Shown here: in pieces, positions 16,619-25,770 of the stretch
Layout: the number at the start of each line of letters is the position of its first letter
Numbering within the stretch: position 1 is the first letter of the stretch
Source of the DNA: Campylobacter_A concisus_Y
GTDB lineage: Bacteria; Campylobacterota; Campylobacteria; Campylobacterales; Campylobacteraceae
Reading direction: 5' to 3'
Length of the DNA: 64,000 bases
NCBI RefSeq assembly: GCF_902460415.1
Contig: NZ_CABPTY010000001.1
Span: 592,275 to 656,274 of the forward strand
Notes under the pieces: model-generated
The model's database searches: none
What the model saw: only the letters and a program-made list of their open reading frames with translations
What the model was told of the DNA's origin: nothing
Program-made: the position numbers and the translations under genes

Positions 16619-17701
16619 ATGGATTTTAAAGGCAGGCAAGAGCTTGTAATAAATTGCGAAGATAGCATACTTAAATTAAGAGATAAATTTATCGACGATG
16701 GTATCAAATTTTGTAGACAGCTAACATTTATCGTGCCGCACAATCAGGTAAAAATTTGCCTTGAAAACATCTTTGATACACTGCTTATTCAAAAGCCAAA
16801 TGCTACGCAGCTACAAGATGATTTGAATAATCTAATACCAAAATCAAATGCAAGAGATGAATTAATAAATTTCCTACTTTTAAATTTGACTTTAAATTTT
16901 AGTCACTCTTGCGACAATAGCACTTTCGTAGGTTATTTCGTAAATGCCGTTTCAAGAATCAAAGAAATTTTATGTGGTGCCAAAGATCAGCAAGAAACAA
17001 ATGTAAAAGACATGATCGAAACCGGAACATTTTTTTATGAAGATCCGATCAATACTTTCACTCGCATGAAAAAAGCCAAGGTAAGGCCAGAGCTTTTAAA
17101 TTTATATGATGGACTAAATATAAAATATGAGGCTGAAATTTTAGAAGTTAAAGAAGATAGTGTCGTTTTTCGCGTGGATATGATGCAAATTTTAGCCATG
17201 AAGCAAGACGGCAAAGGTTTTATTTTGCCAAATAGCTTTTTCTCAAAGCCATTATGTGCTGATATTGTTAATTACAATATAGTTAATAAAGGCGTCACTC
17301 TTTCAAATTTCTTACGAAATACAACGATGTACGCATATAAAAGAAAATTCCAACGTATCTTGCCAAATCGTTTTACCAAAACTATTATCAAAGGCAAGCA
17401 AGACAAGATCGAAGGTAGCCTTTATGATGTTTCCGAGGGTGGCATAAGCGTATTAAGCCCGCAAACTACAAATTTTCAAGATGGAGAAGAGCTAGAAGCA
17501 ACCTTTGATATCTCAATCGCGCCAGATAAAGTAAAAAACGTGACTTTAAAGCTAAGACTTGTTACAGAGCTAGCATATAAAGGCTACATAAGATACTGCA
17601 TGAAGCTTATCGATGATGATGAAACGATAAAAGATTTTACGCAAAAGCGCATAAAAGAGACACTTGATGAGCTTCGCTCACGTATAAATTTATACGAATA
17701 A
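16619..17701 (+). CDS. PilZ domain protein
   Basis: 360 residues. The C-terminal third holds a full c-di-GMP-binding PilZ signature: RKFQR at residues 242-246 (RxxxR) and DVSEGG at 270-275 (D/NxSxxG). The first 230 residues are helical in look, with NFLLLNLTLNF near 84, and I do not recognise a named domain there. The layout, an N-terminal regulatory part followed by PilZ, recalls YcgR-like proteins, but the N-terminus is not clearly YcgR. The HerA-like ATPase gene begins 8 bases after its stop, so they are likely cotranscribed. The upstream promoter is not clear. Confidence 0.8.
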   Translation: MDFKGRQELVINCEDSILKLRDKFIDDGIKFCRQLTFIVPHNQVKICLENIFDTLLIQKPNATQLQDDLNNLIPKSNARDELINFLLLNLTLNFSHSCDNSTFVGYFVNAVSRIKEILCGAKDQQETNVKDMIETGTFFYEDPINTFTRMKKAKVRPELLNLYDGLNIKYEAEILEVKEDSVVFRVDMMQILAMKQDGKGFILPNSFFSKPLCADIVNYNIVNKGVTLSNFLRNTTMYAYKRKFQRILPNRFTKTIIKGKQDKIEGSLYDVSEGGISVLSPQTTNFQDGEELEATFDISIAPDKVKNVTLKLRLVTELAYKGYIRYCMKLIDDDETIKDFTQKRIKETLDELRSRINLYE

Positions 17702-17709
17702 GGCAGCTA

Positions 17710-19998
17710 GTGAAAACAATACAAGAAAATTTAAAACTTTTTTATATCGGACTAAAAGACAAAGAACCATTTTTTTATAAAAATAAGGATCTAACCACCC
17801 ACGCAGCCATCATCGGTATGACAGGTAGCGGCAAAACAGGCCTTGGTATCACTCTTTTAGAAGAAGCCTGCATAGACAATATCCCTTCTATCATCATCGA
17901 TCCAAAGGGCGACATCACAAATTTAGCTCTAACCTTTCCGCAGATGAGGCCGGAGGATTTTTTACCATACGTCGATGAAGCAGAAGCGGCCAACAAAGGT
18001 CAAAGTGTAGAGGAATTTGCCGCTGCTCAAGCCAAGCTATGGAGAAACGGCATAGAGTCTAGCTTTCAAGATCTTGAGCGAGTAAAAATTTTAAAAGAAA
18101 GCGCTAGCTTTAACATCTACACACCAAAAAGCTCAGCTGGCATAGGCGTGGCGCTACTTAGTGATTTTACCTGCCCAAATATCACTGACGAAGAAATTTT
18201 TAGCAACTATATAAATTCGCTTGCAGCCTCGGTATTATCTCTTATTGGTATAAATTCTGAGGACATGAACTCAAAAGAACAGCTGCTCATCTCAACCATA
18301 TTTGATACTAAATTTAAAGAGCAAAAAGATATCAGCATCGAAGAGCTTATAAATTTCATCGCAAATCCGCCTTTTAAAAAGATAGGCGTTTTTGACGTCG
18401 ATACCTTCTATCCAAGCAGTGAGCGCCTAAAGCTTGCCATGAAGATAAACGCTCTCATCGCAAGTCCAAGCTTTAAGGGCTGGACGCAGGGCGTTAGACT
18501 AGAAATTTCAAAGATGCTATTTGACGAAAACGGCAAAGCAAAGTGCAATATCTTTACGATCTCACATCTAAATGACGCTGAGAGGATGTTTTTTGTTACC
18601 CTTTTACTAAACGAGATCATCGCGTGGATGCGCGGCACAGAGGGCACTAGCTCACTTAGAGCGATCCTATATATGGATGAAATTTTTGGCTTTTTTCCGC
18701 CAAACGCAAACCCTCCGTCAAAAACGCCTATGCTCACGCTTTTAAAACAAGCCCGTGCATTTGGTTTAGGCTGCGTCTTAAGCACGCAAAATCCAGTCGA
18801 TCTTGACTACAAAGGCCTTAGCAACATCGGCACTTGGTTTATCGGCCGCCTCCAAACAGCGCAGGACAAAGCCCGCGTGATCAACGGACTAAGCGGCATC
18901 GCAGGCTCAAGCTTAGACAAAGCCTCACCTGAAAATCTCATATCAAATTTAGCCAAAAGAAATTTCTTACTCAAAAATATAAACGAAGACGGCTTAAACG
19001 TCATCTCCACTCGCTGGGCACTTAGCTATCTAAAAGGCCCACTAAGCCGCGAGCAAATTTCAAATTTGATGAAAGATAAAAAAGAAAATTTAAGCAGCCA
19101 AAATGTAGATAAAAGCGAGATGAAATTTAGCGCAAAACCTATCATCTCAAGTGCGATCACGCAGCTTTATGCTAACTCAAAAAGCCTCACGCCAAATTTA
19201 CTAGCAAGCGCAAAGATAAGAATTTATGACACCAAAAAAGGTATCGATAGCGTTTATGAAGTAAGCTATCTTTATGAACTAAATGAAAATGACAATGAGC
19301 CAAACTGGAGCGAGGCTAGTGAAGGCATGCACGTTGATGCGAGTGAAAATGAGCCAAGCGGTGCAAGCTTTGCCGCTGTGCCAAATTTCATAACAAGCGC
19401 TAAAAATTTTGACGCTTTAGAGAAAGATTTTAAAGAGTTTTTGTATAGAAATTTTAAATTTAACACCTTTGAAGCATTGGGAATATACTCAAAAGAAAAC
19501 GAGTCAAAAGAGGAGTTTTTCATAAGGCTTCAAGATAAGTGCAATGAAATTTTAGAGGAGCAAACCGCAAAGCTCGCGGCTAAATTTGAAAAAGAGCAAA
19601 AAAGCTTGCAAGATAAGCTAAATAAGGCCCTTGCAAAGCTTGATAAAGAGCAAAAAGAGATGACCACAAGCGGACTTGACGCTGCTATAAATATAGGCGC
19701 AAGCATATTTGGAGCGCTATTTGGTAACAAGCTCTTGTCTCGCCAAAACGCCGGCAAGATCGCATCAAGTGCCAGAAGCGCAAACAAGGTCTTAAAAGAG
19801 CGAAGCGACGTCAAGCTTAGCGAGCAAAGCGTAAATGATATAAATTTGGCCATAAGCGAGCTTGAAAAGAAATTTGCACAAGAGTGCGATGCGCTAAAAG
19901 AGGCAAATGATGTTAAAAACATCACGATAAACAAAACGCAAATTTCACCAAAGAAAAGCGACATCTACGACGAAAAAATCGTGCTTTTGTGGAGATGA
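17710..19998 (+). CDS. HerA/YjgR-like P-loop ATPase (DUF853 family)
   Basis: 762 residues from GTG 17710. Walker A is IIGMTGSGKTGLG at residues 34-46, followed by IIIDPKGDITNLAL, typical of the HerA-FtsK branch. Walker B is ILYMDEIFGFFPP near residue 320; TPMLTLLKQARAFGLGCVLSTQNPVDLDYK is the sensor region. The end is a long coiled coil (about 620-680) with a short Gly/Ala segment (GASIFGALFGNKLL). The family is a hexameric DNA-translocase-like ATPase of unknown role; no NurA nuclease gene is beside it. Its partner in the operon is the PilZ protein. Confidence 0.85.
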   Translation: MKTIQENLKLFYIGLKDKEPFFYKNKDLTTHAAIIGMTGSGKTGLGITLLEEACIDNIPSIIIDPKGDITNLALTFPQMRPEDFLPYVDEAEAANKGQSVEEFAAAQAKLWRNGIESSFQDLERVKILKESASFNIYTPKSSAGIGVALLSDFTCPNITDEEIFSNYINSLAASVLSLIGINSEDMNSKEQLLISTIFDTKFKEQKDISIEELINFIANPPFKKIGVFDVDTFYPSSERLKLAMKINALIASPSFKGWTQGVRLEISKMLFDENGKAKCNIFTISHLNDAERMFFVTLLLNEIIAWMRGTEGTSSLRAILYMDEIFGFFPPNANPPSKTPMLTLLKQARAFGLGCVLSTQNPVDLDYKGLSNIGTWFIGRLQTAQDKARVINGLSGIAGSSLDKASPENLISNLAKRNFLLKNINEDGLNVISTRWALSYLKGPLSREQISNLMKDKKENLSSQNVDKSEMKFSAKPIISSAITQLYANSKSLTPNLLASAKIRIYDTKKGIDSVYEVSYLYELNENDNEPNWSEASEGMHVDASENEPSGASFAAVPNFITSAKNFDALEKDFKEFLYRNFKFNTFEALGIYSKENESKEEFFIRLQDKCNEILEEQTAKLAAKFEKEQKSLQDKLNKALAKLDKEQKEMTTSGLDAAINIGASIFGALFGNKLLSRQNAGKIASSARSANKVLKERSDVKLSEQSVNDINLAISELEKKFAQECDALKEANDVKNITINKTQISPKKSDIYDEKIVLLWR

Positions 19999-20057
19999 TT
20001 TATAAAAAAATTAGTATTTTTTTAATATCATTTCTCTTTAAATTTAAAAGGTAAAAT

Positions 20058-20669
20058 ATGCAAAATTTAATACTTTATGCCGTTAGTTACTTGCTCGGTA
20101 GCATCCCATCAGGACTCATACTAGCAAAAATTTTTGGACATGTTGATATAAAAAAAGAGGGTAGCAAAAGCATAGGCGCGACAAATGTTTTAAGGGTTTT
20201 AAAACAAACCAACCCAAAACTCGCCAAAAAACTAGCCATTTTAACCGTAGTTTGTGACGTGTTAAAGGGCGTTTTGCCACTCATCGTAGCCTCTTCTCTT
20301 GGTGCAAGCCAAAGCGTGCTTTGGACTATGGCGGTTTTAAGCGTGGCAGGACATTGTTTTTCTATATTTTTGGGCTTTCAAGGCGGCAAAGGCGTGGCAA
20401 CTGGAGCTGGTGTGATAGCATTTTTTTTACCAGTTGAGATCATTATCGCTCTAGCTGTTTGGTTTGTGGTCGGAAAATTTTTAAAAATTAGCTCTCTTGC
20501 CTCACTTTGCGCGTTGATAGCTCTGATTGCATCAAGCTTTATAATCCACCCAGAACTAGATGAAATTTATACACACGCTCCGATACTAATCATCGCATTT
20601 TTGGTGGTTTATAAACACATACCAAATATCGTTCGCCTGCTTTCAGGCAAAGAGAAAAAAGTCGTATGA
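20058..20669 (+). CDS. plsY: Glycerol-3-phosphate acyltransferase PlsY
   Basis: 203 residues, about five membrane helices. Transfers the acyl group of acyl-phosphate (made by PlsX) to glycerol-3-phosphate. Family motifs are SYLLGSIPSGLILAKIFG, the GSKSIGATNVLR block near residue 34, and GFQGGKGVATGAGV near residue 107. An AAAAGG precedes the ATG. folB overlaps its stop as ATGA. Confidence 0.96.
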   Translation: MQNLILYAVSYLLGSIPSGLILAKIFGHVDIKKEGSKSIGATNVLRVLKQTNPKLAKKLAILTVVCDVLKGVLPLIVASSLGASQSVLWTMAVLSVAGHCFSIFLGFQGGKGVATGAGVIAFFLPVEIIIALAVWFVVGKFLKISSLASLCALIALIASSFIIHPELDEIYTHAPILIIAFLVVYKHIPNIVRLLSGKEKKVV

Positions 20670-20992
20670 AAAGTGAGATGACGACGATCATTAAAGATTA
20701 TAAATTTGAAACGATCATCGGAATGCTTGATTTTGAGCGAGTCGCTAAGCAAGAAGTACAAATGAATCTAGAAATTTGCTCAACTGGCTTTATTGATTAT
20801 GTTTTAATTATTGACTTTGTTAAAAATTTTTACAATGAAAGACAGTTCCAAAGCGTTGAAGAGTCGCTTGAAGAAACCAGCAAAGCATTAAAAGAGGAAT
20901 TTAGCTCACTAACTAGCCTTAAAATGGAAATTTTAAAAACAGAAATTTTACCAAACGCAGTTGTTGGAGCAAAAATAAACACTATTTTTTAA
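20666..20992 (+). CDS. folB: Dihydroneopterin aldolase family protein (FolB-like)
   Basis: 108 residues, slightly shorter than usual FolB (about 120). The diagnostic TIIGMLDFERVAKQEVQMNLEI is at 16-37, and VEESLEETSKAL matches the second helix. The usual catalytic Lys region near the C-terminus reads LPNAVVGAKI. FolB cleaves dihydroneopterin in folate synthesis and acts as an octamer. Overlaps plsY by 4 bases and precedes cosR, the same order I recall around Cj0355c-Cj0356c in C. jejuni. Confidence 0.8.
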   Translation: MKSEMTTIIKDYKFETIIGMLDFERVAKQEVQMNLEICSTGFIDYVLIIDFVKNFYNERQFQSVEESLEETSKALKEEFSSLTSLKMEILKTEILPNAVVGAKINTIF

Positions 20993-21032
20993 AAATTTAT
21001 TAAACTATCTTGAAATATTGCTTAATTTATGA

Positions 21033-21038
21033 TACAAT
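21033..21038 (+). promoter_or_regulatory. -10 box for cosR
   Basis: TACAAT in ATGATACAATCG, 31 bases before the cosR ATG, with a T-rich upstream sequence. CosR and HP1043 are known to bind their own promoters; the region 20993-21068 would be where to look. Confidence 0.6.
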
Positions 21039-21068
21039 CGCCCATAAATTTTAGTTTAAGGAAGCAAA

Positions 21069-21740
21069 ATGCGTATTTTAATAGTTGAAGATGAAGTGAC
21101 GCTAAATAAGACGATTGCTGAGGGTTTGCAAGAGTTTGGCTATCAAACTGATAGCTCTGAAAATTTTAAAGATGCTGAGTACTATATAGGCATCAGAAAC
21201 TACGATCTAGTTTTGACTGATTGGATGCTTCAAGATGGCGATGGCATAGATCTTATAAACATCATCAAACATAAATCTCCACGCACTTCAGTTGTAGTTC
21301 TTTCTGCAAAAGATGACAAAGAAAGCGAAATAAAAGCACTTAGAGCTGGCGCTGATGACTATATCAAAAAGCCATTTGATTTTGACATCTTAGTAGCTAG
21401 ACTTGAAGCAAGACTACGCTTTGGTGGCACAAATATTATAAAAATCGATGAGCTCATCATCAATCCAGATGAGGAGAAGATCACATATTTAGGTCGTGAT
21501 ATTGAGCTTAAGGGCAAACCTTTTGAAGTCCTAACTCATCTTGCAAGACACTCAGATCAAATCGTATCTAAAGAGCAACTACTTGATGCTATCTGGGAAG
21601 AGCCAGAGCTTGTAACTCCAAACGTCATTGAAGTAGCCATCAACCAAATCCGCCAAAAAATGGATAAACCACTAAATATTTCAACAATTGAAACTGTTAG
21701 AAGACGCGGATATAGATTTTGTTTTCCAAAAAAAGCCTAA
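21069..21740 (+). CDS. cosR: CosR/HsrA-type response regulator (HP1043, Cj0355c family)
   Basis: 223 residues: receiver domain then an OmpR-type winged helix. The C-terminal half, from PDEEKITYLGRDIELKGKPF to VRRRGYRFCFPKKA, is close to H. pylori HP1043 and C. jejuni CosR as I recall them; those are essential orphan regulators of oxidative stress and core metabolism. Here the receiver keeps E7, D8 and the phospho-acceptor D51 in LVLTDWML, unlike HP1043, where it is lost. The histidine kinase gene overlaps its 3' end, so in this organism the regulator may be truly phosphorylated. Confidence 0.9.
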   Translation: MRILIVEDEVTLNKTIAEGLQEFGYQTDSSENFKDAEYYIGIRNYDLVLTDWMLQDGDGIDLINIIKHKSPRTSVVVLSAKDDKESEIKALRAGADDYIKKPFDFDILVARLEARLRFGGTNIIKIDELIINPDEEKITYLGRDIELKGKPFEVLTHLARHSDQIVSKEQLLDAIWEEPELVTPNVIEVAINQIRQKMDKPLNISTIETVRRRGYRFCFPKKA

Positions 21741-22996
21741 GGAATAGATTTATACTACAATTAGCATCTGGTGCTATGATGCTAATTGTAGTTATTTCGG
21801 TAATGCTTTATCACTATATAAGGGTTACCGTTTTTCAAAGTGTAGTTAATGAGCTAAACTATCAAGCCGAAGCTTATAAAAAAAATCCTCAGAATTTCAA
21901 TCCTTTAAATTCAAAAACATTTACGATAGAAAATCCAAATAAAACTCTAGCAACGATAAAAACAGACGAGCCACAAGATAAAGAAACATATATCGTAACG
22001 CAAAAATCAAAGGATCAAAGTAAAACTTTTTTAATAACAAAACTTGATGAAAGCAGTTATTTAAGCCTAGAAAAAGATACTACACTTCAAGCTCATATAG
22101 TAGAAGAAATTTTTATAGATATTATAATCGTAAATGTATCAGCGATACTTTTGGTGCTTTTTTATGCGCTATTTTTATCAAGGATGCTTTTAATACCTAT
22201 AAAAATTTTGAGTCACAAACTTACAAATTTAGACGAAAAATTTCTTCATGAGATCGATATAAAAAGTCTACCAGATGAGTTTTTACCACTTGGACAGAGC
22301 ATAAATAGGTTAATCTCTCGAATCCAAACATTTGTCTTATACCAAAAAGAACTTTTTGTAGGCGTGGCACATGAGTTAAAAACACCGCTGGCTGTAATGA
22401 AAACAAAAAATGAAGTTACGCTTTTAAAGCCACGCGAGAGTGAAAAATATATCGAGGCTCTAAAATCAAACAATGAAGCTATAAATGGCATGAACGCAAT
22501 GATAAGTTCTGTGCTTGAGATCGGCCGTCAAGAAGGAGCTCAGTTTGAAGAGCCAGTAAATACCGATATTATAGGATTTTTAAAAAAACTTACGAAAAAC
22601 TATGAGATACTTGCGAAAAATGATGAAAAAAATATAAAACTGGACTTAAAGCCAGAAATTTTAAATCTAAAAATACAAACTAGCTTACTAACCCACATTG
22701 TGCAAAATTTTGTTCAAAATGCCATTAAATTTTCACCAAAAAATAGCACTATTACGATTAGCTCTAAGCTTATAAAAAATAAATTTATCATCGAAGTAAT
22801 AGATGAAGGAATAGGCATAGATGAGAGCAAAGATTTATTTGCTCCATTTAAAAGATACGGCGACAAAGGTGGTGCTGGGCTTGGGTTGTTTCTAGCTAAA
22901 GGTGCAGCGCAGGCTCTTGGTGGCGAAGTAGATATTAAAAATAGAAACGATAGAAGCGGTGCAGTCGCAAGCCTAGTTTTAAATATAAAAGGATAA
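21719..22996 (+). CDS. Sensor histidine kinase paired with CosR
   Basis: 425 residues from a TTG at 21719, inside the end of cosR. Two membrane segments (about 12-32 and 133-157) enclose a periplasmic sensor of about 100 residues rich in Lys, Asp and Thr. The H box is VAHELKTPLAV with H218, the N box NFVQNAIKF, and the ATP lid DEGIGID and GAGLGLFLAKG. A complete HPK with the parts expected for autophosphorylation. An ATG at 21777 is possible but would remove the first membrane segment. The 22-base overlap suggests translational coupling to cosR. The signal sensed is unknown. Confidence 0.88.
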   Translation: MFSKKSLRNRFILQLASGAMMLIVVISVMLYHYIRVTVFQSVVNELNYQAEAYKKNPQNFNPLNSKTFTIENPNKTLATIKTDEPQDKETYIVTQKSKDQSKTFLITKLDESSYLSLEKDTTLQAHIVEEIFIDIIIVNVSAILLVLFYALFLSRMLLIPIKILSHKLTNLDEKFLHEIDIKSLPDEFLPLGQSINRLISRIQTFVLYQKELFVGVAHELKTPLAVMKTKNEVTLLKPRESEKYIEALKSNNEAINGMNAMISSVLEIGRQEGAQFEEPVNTDIIGFLKKLTKNYEILAKNDEKNIKLDLKPEILNLKIQTSLLTHIVQNFVQNAIKFSPKNSTITISSKLIKNKFIIEVIDEGIGIDESKDLFAPFKRYGDKGGAGLGLFLAKGAAQALGGEVDIKNRNDRSGAVASLVLNIKG

Positions 22997-22998
22997 AA

Positions 22999-24447
22999 AT
23001 GGCAAAGAGAACCGCAGTAATCGACCTTGGCTCAAATTCTATGCGAATGGCGATATTTGAGAGAACGTCACGCTTAGCGTTTTTTATACTAGCTGAGTAT
23101 AAAACAAAAGTGCGTCTAGGCGAAGGTGGATATGGCTCAAACAATGAAATATCCGAAAGCTCAATGGAAAAAGCAATCAAAGCTTTTAGTGAATTTTCAA
23201 GCATTATCAAAAGCTACAAGTGTAGCAAAGTACTATGTGTAGGCACCTCAGCGCTTAGGGACGCTCCAAACGCAAATGTTCTGATCTCTCTTTTAAGGAA
23301 AAAACTTGGCATAAATTTAAAAGTCATAGACGGCAAAGAAGAGGCTACTTTTGGTGCGATCGCGGCCAAAAATTTACTCCATAATATCGATGAATGCGTC
23401 ACTATCGATATCGGTGGTGGATCAACTGAACTTGCCAGAATAAGCAAAGGCAAAATAATAGATACGCTCTCGCTTGACATTGGTACAGTTAGATTAAAAG
23501 AGCTTTTTTTTGATAAAAAAAACTTAAATAAATTGCCAAAATTTTTAGAACAAGTTACAAAACAGATAGATGAGCGATTTAAATGCCAAAATATAATCGC
23601 TATTGGTGGCTCTCTTAGAGCGATATCATCTGCCATAATGAGCAAAAATTTATATCCGCTCTCATCACTGCATGGCTTTTGCTACAAGCTTAGCGACGAG
23701 CAAGCCTATATCGAGAGCATCGCAAATGTTAGCGTGCTTGAACTAAATAAATTTCCTATTAAAAAAGATAGATACGACACCATTAGAGAGGGTGCACATA
23801 TCTTTTTAGCTCTCGCCAAAGCTCTAAATGCCAAAAATATTATAACAAGTGGGGTTGGCGTAAGAGAGGGAGTGTTCTTAAAAGATTTTTTACGCCCTAG
23901 CCTTAAATTTCCGCAAAATTTTAATCCAAGCATCAAAAGTTTGCAAGATCGTTTTATATTATCATGCAATAAATCGGTCACAAGATATGCAAAAGATATA
24001 TTTATGGTATTAAAAAAGCTTCATGGTCTAAGTGATAACTATCTTGAAGTGCTTTTAGTTGCTGCAAAACTTCACAATGTCGGTCAAGAGATTGGCTTTT
24101 ATGGTGATCATAAAAACTCAGCCTATATAGTTCTAAATGCCTTAAATTATGGCTTTTCACATGAACAAAAAGCGTTGATTGCAGTAGTAATTGGCACAAA
24201 TGGAAAGAAAAACATCTATGAATTTGAACGGTATAAAAATTTACTTCCAAAAGCCGAGTGTATAAGATGGCTAAGTTTTATACTCTCACTTGCAAAGGCA
24301 CTTGATCTAACCTGTGAAAGGCTAAATTTAAACTTCGAATTTAGTGGACACACGCTAAAAATAGAAGGCGCAAAAGAATTTGCTATGGCAAAAGAAGAGA
24401 TAAAAAAGATCACAAAGCCTGAAATTTTTGCTATTTCGTTTGTATAA
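22999..24447 (+). CDS. ppx: Exopolyphosphatase / pppGpp phosphohydrolase (Ppx/GppA)
   Basis: 482 residues. The ASKHA-type N-terminus AVIDLGSNSMRMAIFE, the CVTIDIGGGSTELARI block near residue 132 and VGTSALRDAPN near residue 80 are diagnostic. The C-terminal part (about 310-480) is HD-like, with AAKLHNVGQEI. Hydrolyses polyphosphate and/or pppGpp, linking to the stringent response. Starts 2 bases after the kinase gene stops, so it belongs to the cosR operon. Confidence 0.93.
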   Translation: MAKRTAVIDLGSNSMRMAIFERTSRLAFFILAEYKTKVRLGEGGYGSNNEISESSMEKAIKAFSEFSSIIKSYKCSKVLCVGTSALRDAPNANVLISLLRKKLGINLKVIDGKEEATFGAIAAKNLLHNIDECVTIDIGGGSTELARISKGKIIDTLSLDIGTVRLKELFFDKKNLNKLPKFLEQVTKQIDERFKCQNIIAIGGSLRAISSAIMSKNLYPLSSLHGFCYKLSDEQAYIESIANVSVLELNKFPIKKDRYDTIREGAHIFLALAKALNAKNIITSGVGVREGVFLKDFLRPSLKFPQNFNPSIKSLQDRFILSCNKSVTRYAKDIFMVLKKLHGLSDNYLEVLLVAAKLHNVGQEIGFYGDHKNSAYIVLNALNYGFSHEQKALIAVVIGTNGKKNIYEFERYKNLLPKAECIRWLSFILSLAKALDLTCERLNLNFEFSGHTLKIEGAKEFAMAKEEIKKITKPEIFAISFV

Positions 24448-24557
24448 ATTTTGAAACTAGCTTTAAAGTATAAAATTTAAACGTGAAAGCAACTTAAAAG
24501 CTCTTTATAATTAGGCAACAAGTAAGGTTAAAAAATTAAAAGACATACTTATTGGAT

Positions 24558-24588
24558 GAGAATTTTAGCTAAAACTACTAAAATTCTC
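24558..24588. terminator. 11-bp hairpin at the ppx/fliO convergent junction
   Basis: GAGAATTTTAG at 24558-24568 pairs with CTAAAATTCTC at 24578-24588 around a 9-base loop. The right arm contains the fliO stop codon. No T run on either side, so the terminator role is tentative. Confidence 0.5.
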
Positions 24589-25456
24589 CGCTCATTTTAT
24601 CTTTATAGTTATTTAAGCTATTTTTTCGCTCTTCTAAAAATGAACTTAGCTTTTTCTTGTTCTCTTCAAAAAATATAGCAAAATCTTGCTCGTTTTGTAT
24701 CTTGTCTTCACCAAAGCTATCAAGCATTACATTTGAGCTACCAACTATCACTAAATAACGCCTATTTTCATAGCTTAATAGCATTAGTTTATTCGTGCGA
24801 TCGAGATACTTTTCATATATTATATTGACGTTACTATTTTGATTTTTAAGTAGCCAGTTCATTGATTTTGTATCATTTTGAGACTGATTTCTAGGTGCTT
24901 TAAATCCGCCAAAATCATTACTCTTTGAAGCAATATATCTTTTAAATACATATAAAAATACAAGAAGCGCAATAAGCACACTTAAGACTATAAAATACCT
25001 TGAGTCTATATTCAGCATAGGCTCTTCATCCATCTTTGGAGTGCTAGGGGTTTCTATTTTTGCACTAGCTTGAGGCATATTTTGTATTTGAGGTTTTGTA
25101 TTTTTTAGAGTTACACGAATGCGGAGCCCAAAACTATCAGTCGTCTTTGAAGCATTTACGATAATAGCATCATTTGAGCGCAAATTTAAGACAAGTGAGT
25201 TTTGCTTTGGCTCTATCTCAAGCTCTTGAATAATCTTTGAGTTTATATCTTTGCTGGCACTTTGATCGTAATTTAACGAATTTAATATCAAAGATGTTGT
25301 GTCCTTTTCGCGCTTTTGAAAGATATTTCCTTCATAAGGTGCATCAAAGCTAAGCATAATATCGACTCTATCAGCACGTTCATAGATATTGTAAGTTAAT
25401 AGGTTTGAAGCTAAAATTTGAGTTACAAAAAGTAAGAAAAATAGTATAAATTTCAT
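24578..25456 (-). CDS. fliO: Flagellar biosynthesis protein FliO-like
   Basis: 292 residues. A signal peptide (FILFFLLFVTQILAS) leads into a periplasmic AMIN-like beta domain (about 20-118), then a linker, one membrane helix (FIVLSVLIALLVFLYVF near 160-176), and a cytoplasmic tail with LMLLSYENRRYLVIVGSSNVMLDSF, the FliO core. FliO helps assemble the FliP pore of the flagellar export gate. The long periplasmic domain is typical of Campylobacterota and absent in enterics. Overlaps fliN by 4 bases. Corresponds to Cj0352 as I recall its place. Confidence 0.8.
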   Translation of the reverse strand: MKFILFFLLFVTQILASNLLTYNIYERADRVDIMLSFDAPYEGNIFQKREKDTTSLILNSLNYDQSASKDINSKIIQELEIEPKQNSLVLNLRSNDAIIVNASKTTDSFGLRIRVTLKNTKPQIQNMPQASAKIETPSTPKMDEEPMLNIDSRYFIVLSVLIALLVFLYVFKRYIASKSNDFGGFKAPRNQSQNDTKSMNWLLKNQNSNVNIIYEKYLDRTNKLMLLSYENRRYLVIVGSSNVMLDSFGEDKIQNEQDFAIFFEENKKKLSSFLEERKNSLNNYKDKMSGEF

Positions 25457-25770
25457 AAAAGTTCTTTTTTGAAGTACTGAATAACTGACTTTGAATCCAA
25501 AATTTCATTTATCCTGATGGCTAAATTTTTCTCATAAACCATTACTTCGCCTTTTCCAAAAATTCTATTATTTATATATAACTCCACACTCTCACCAGCT
25601 GGCTTTTCGAGATCTATGACCGAGCCAGCTTCAAATTTCAAAAGCTCATTTATACTAACTGTAGTAGTTCCTAGCTCAGCTATAAAATCAACGCTTATAT
25701 CCATAAGCTCATCATAGCTCTTAAAAAGCCCTAGCTGCTCTAGTGTCTCTATCGCACTCTCGTCGTTCAT
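25453..25770 (-). CDS. fliN: Flagellar motor switch protein FliN
   Basis: 105 residues, a lone SpoA (surface presentation of antigens) domain, as in FliN. Key features are DISVDFIAELGTTTVSINELLKFEAGSVIDLEKPAG and VELYINNRIFGKGEVMV. FliN forms part of the C ring that binds CheY-P. Flanked by the CheX-like gene and fliO with 4-base overlaps on both sides. Confidence 0.9.
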   Translation of the reverse strand: MNDESAIETLEQLGLFKSYDELMDISVDFIAELGTTTVSINELLKFEAGSVIDLEKPAGESVELYINNRIFGKGEVMVYEKNLAIRINEILDSKSVIQYFKKELL

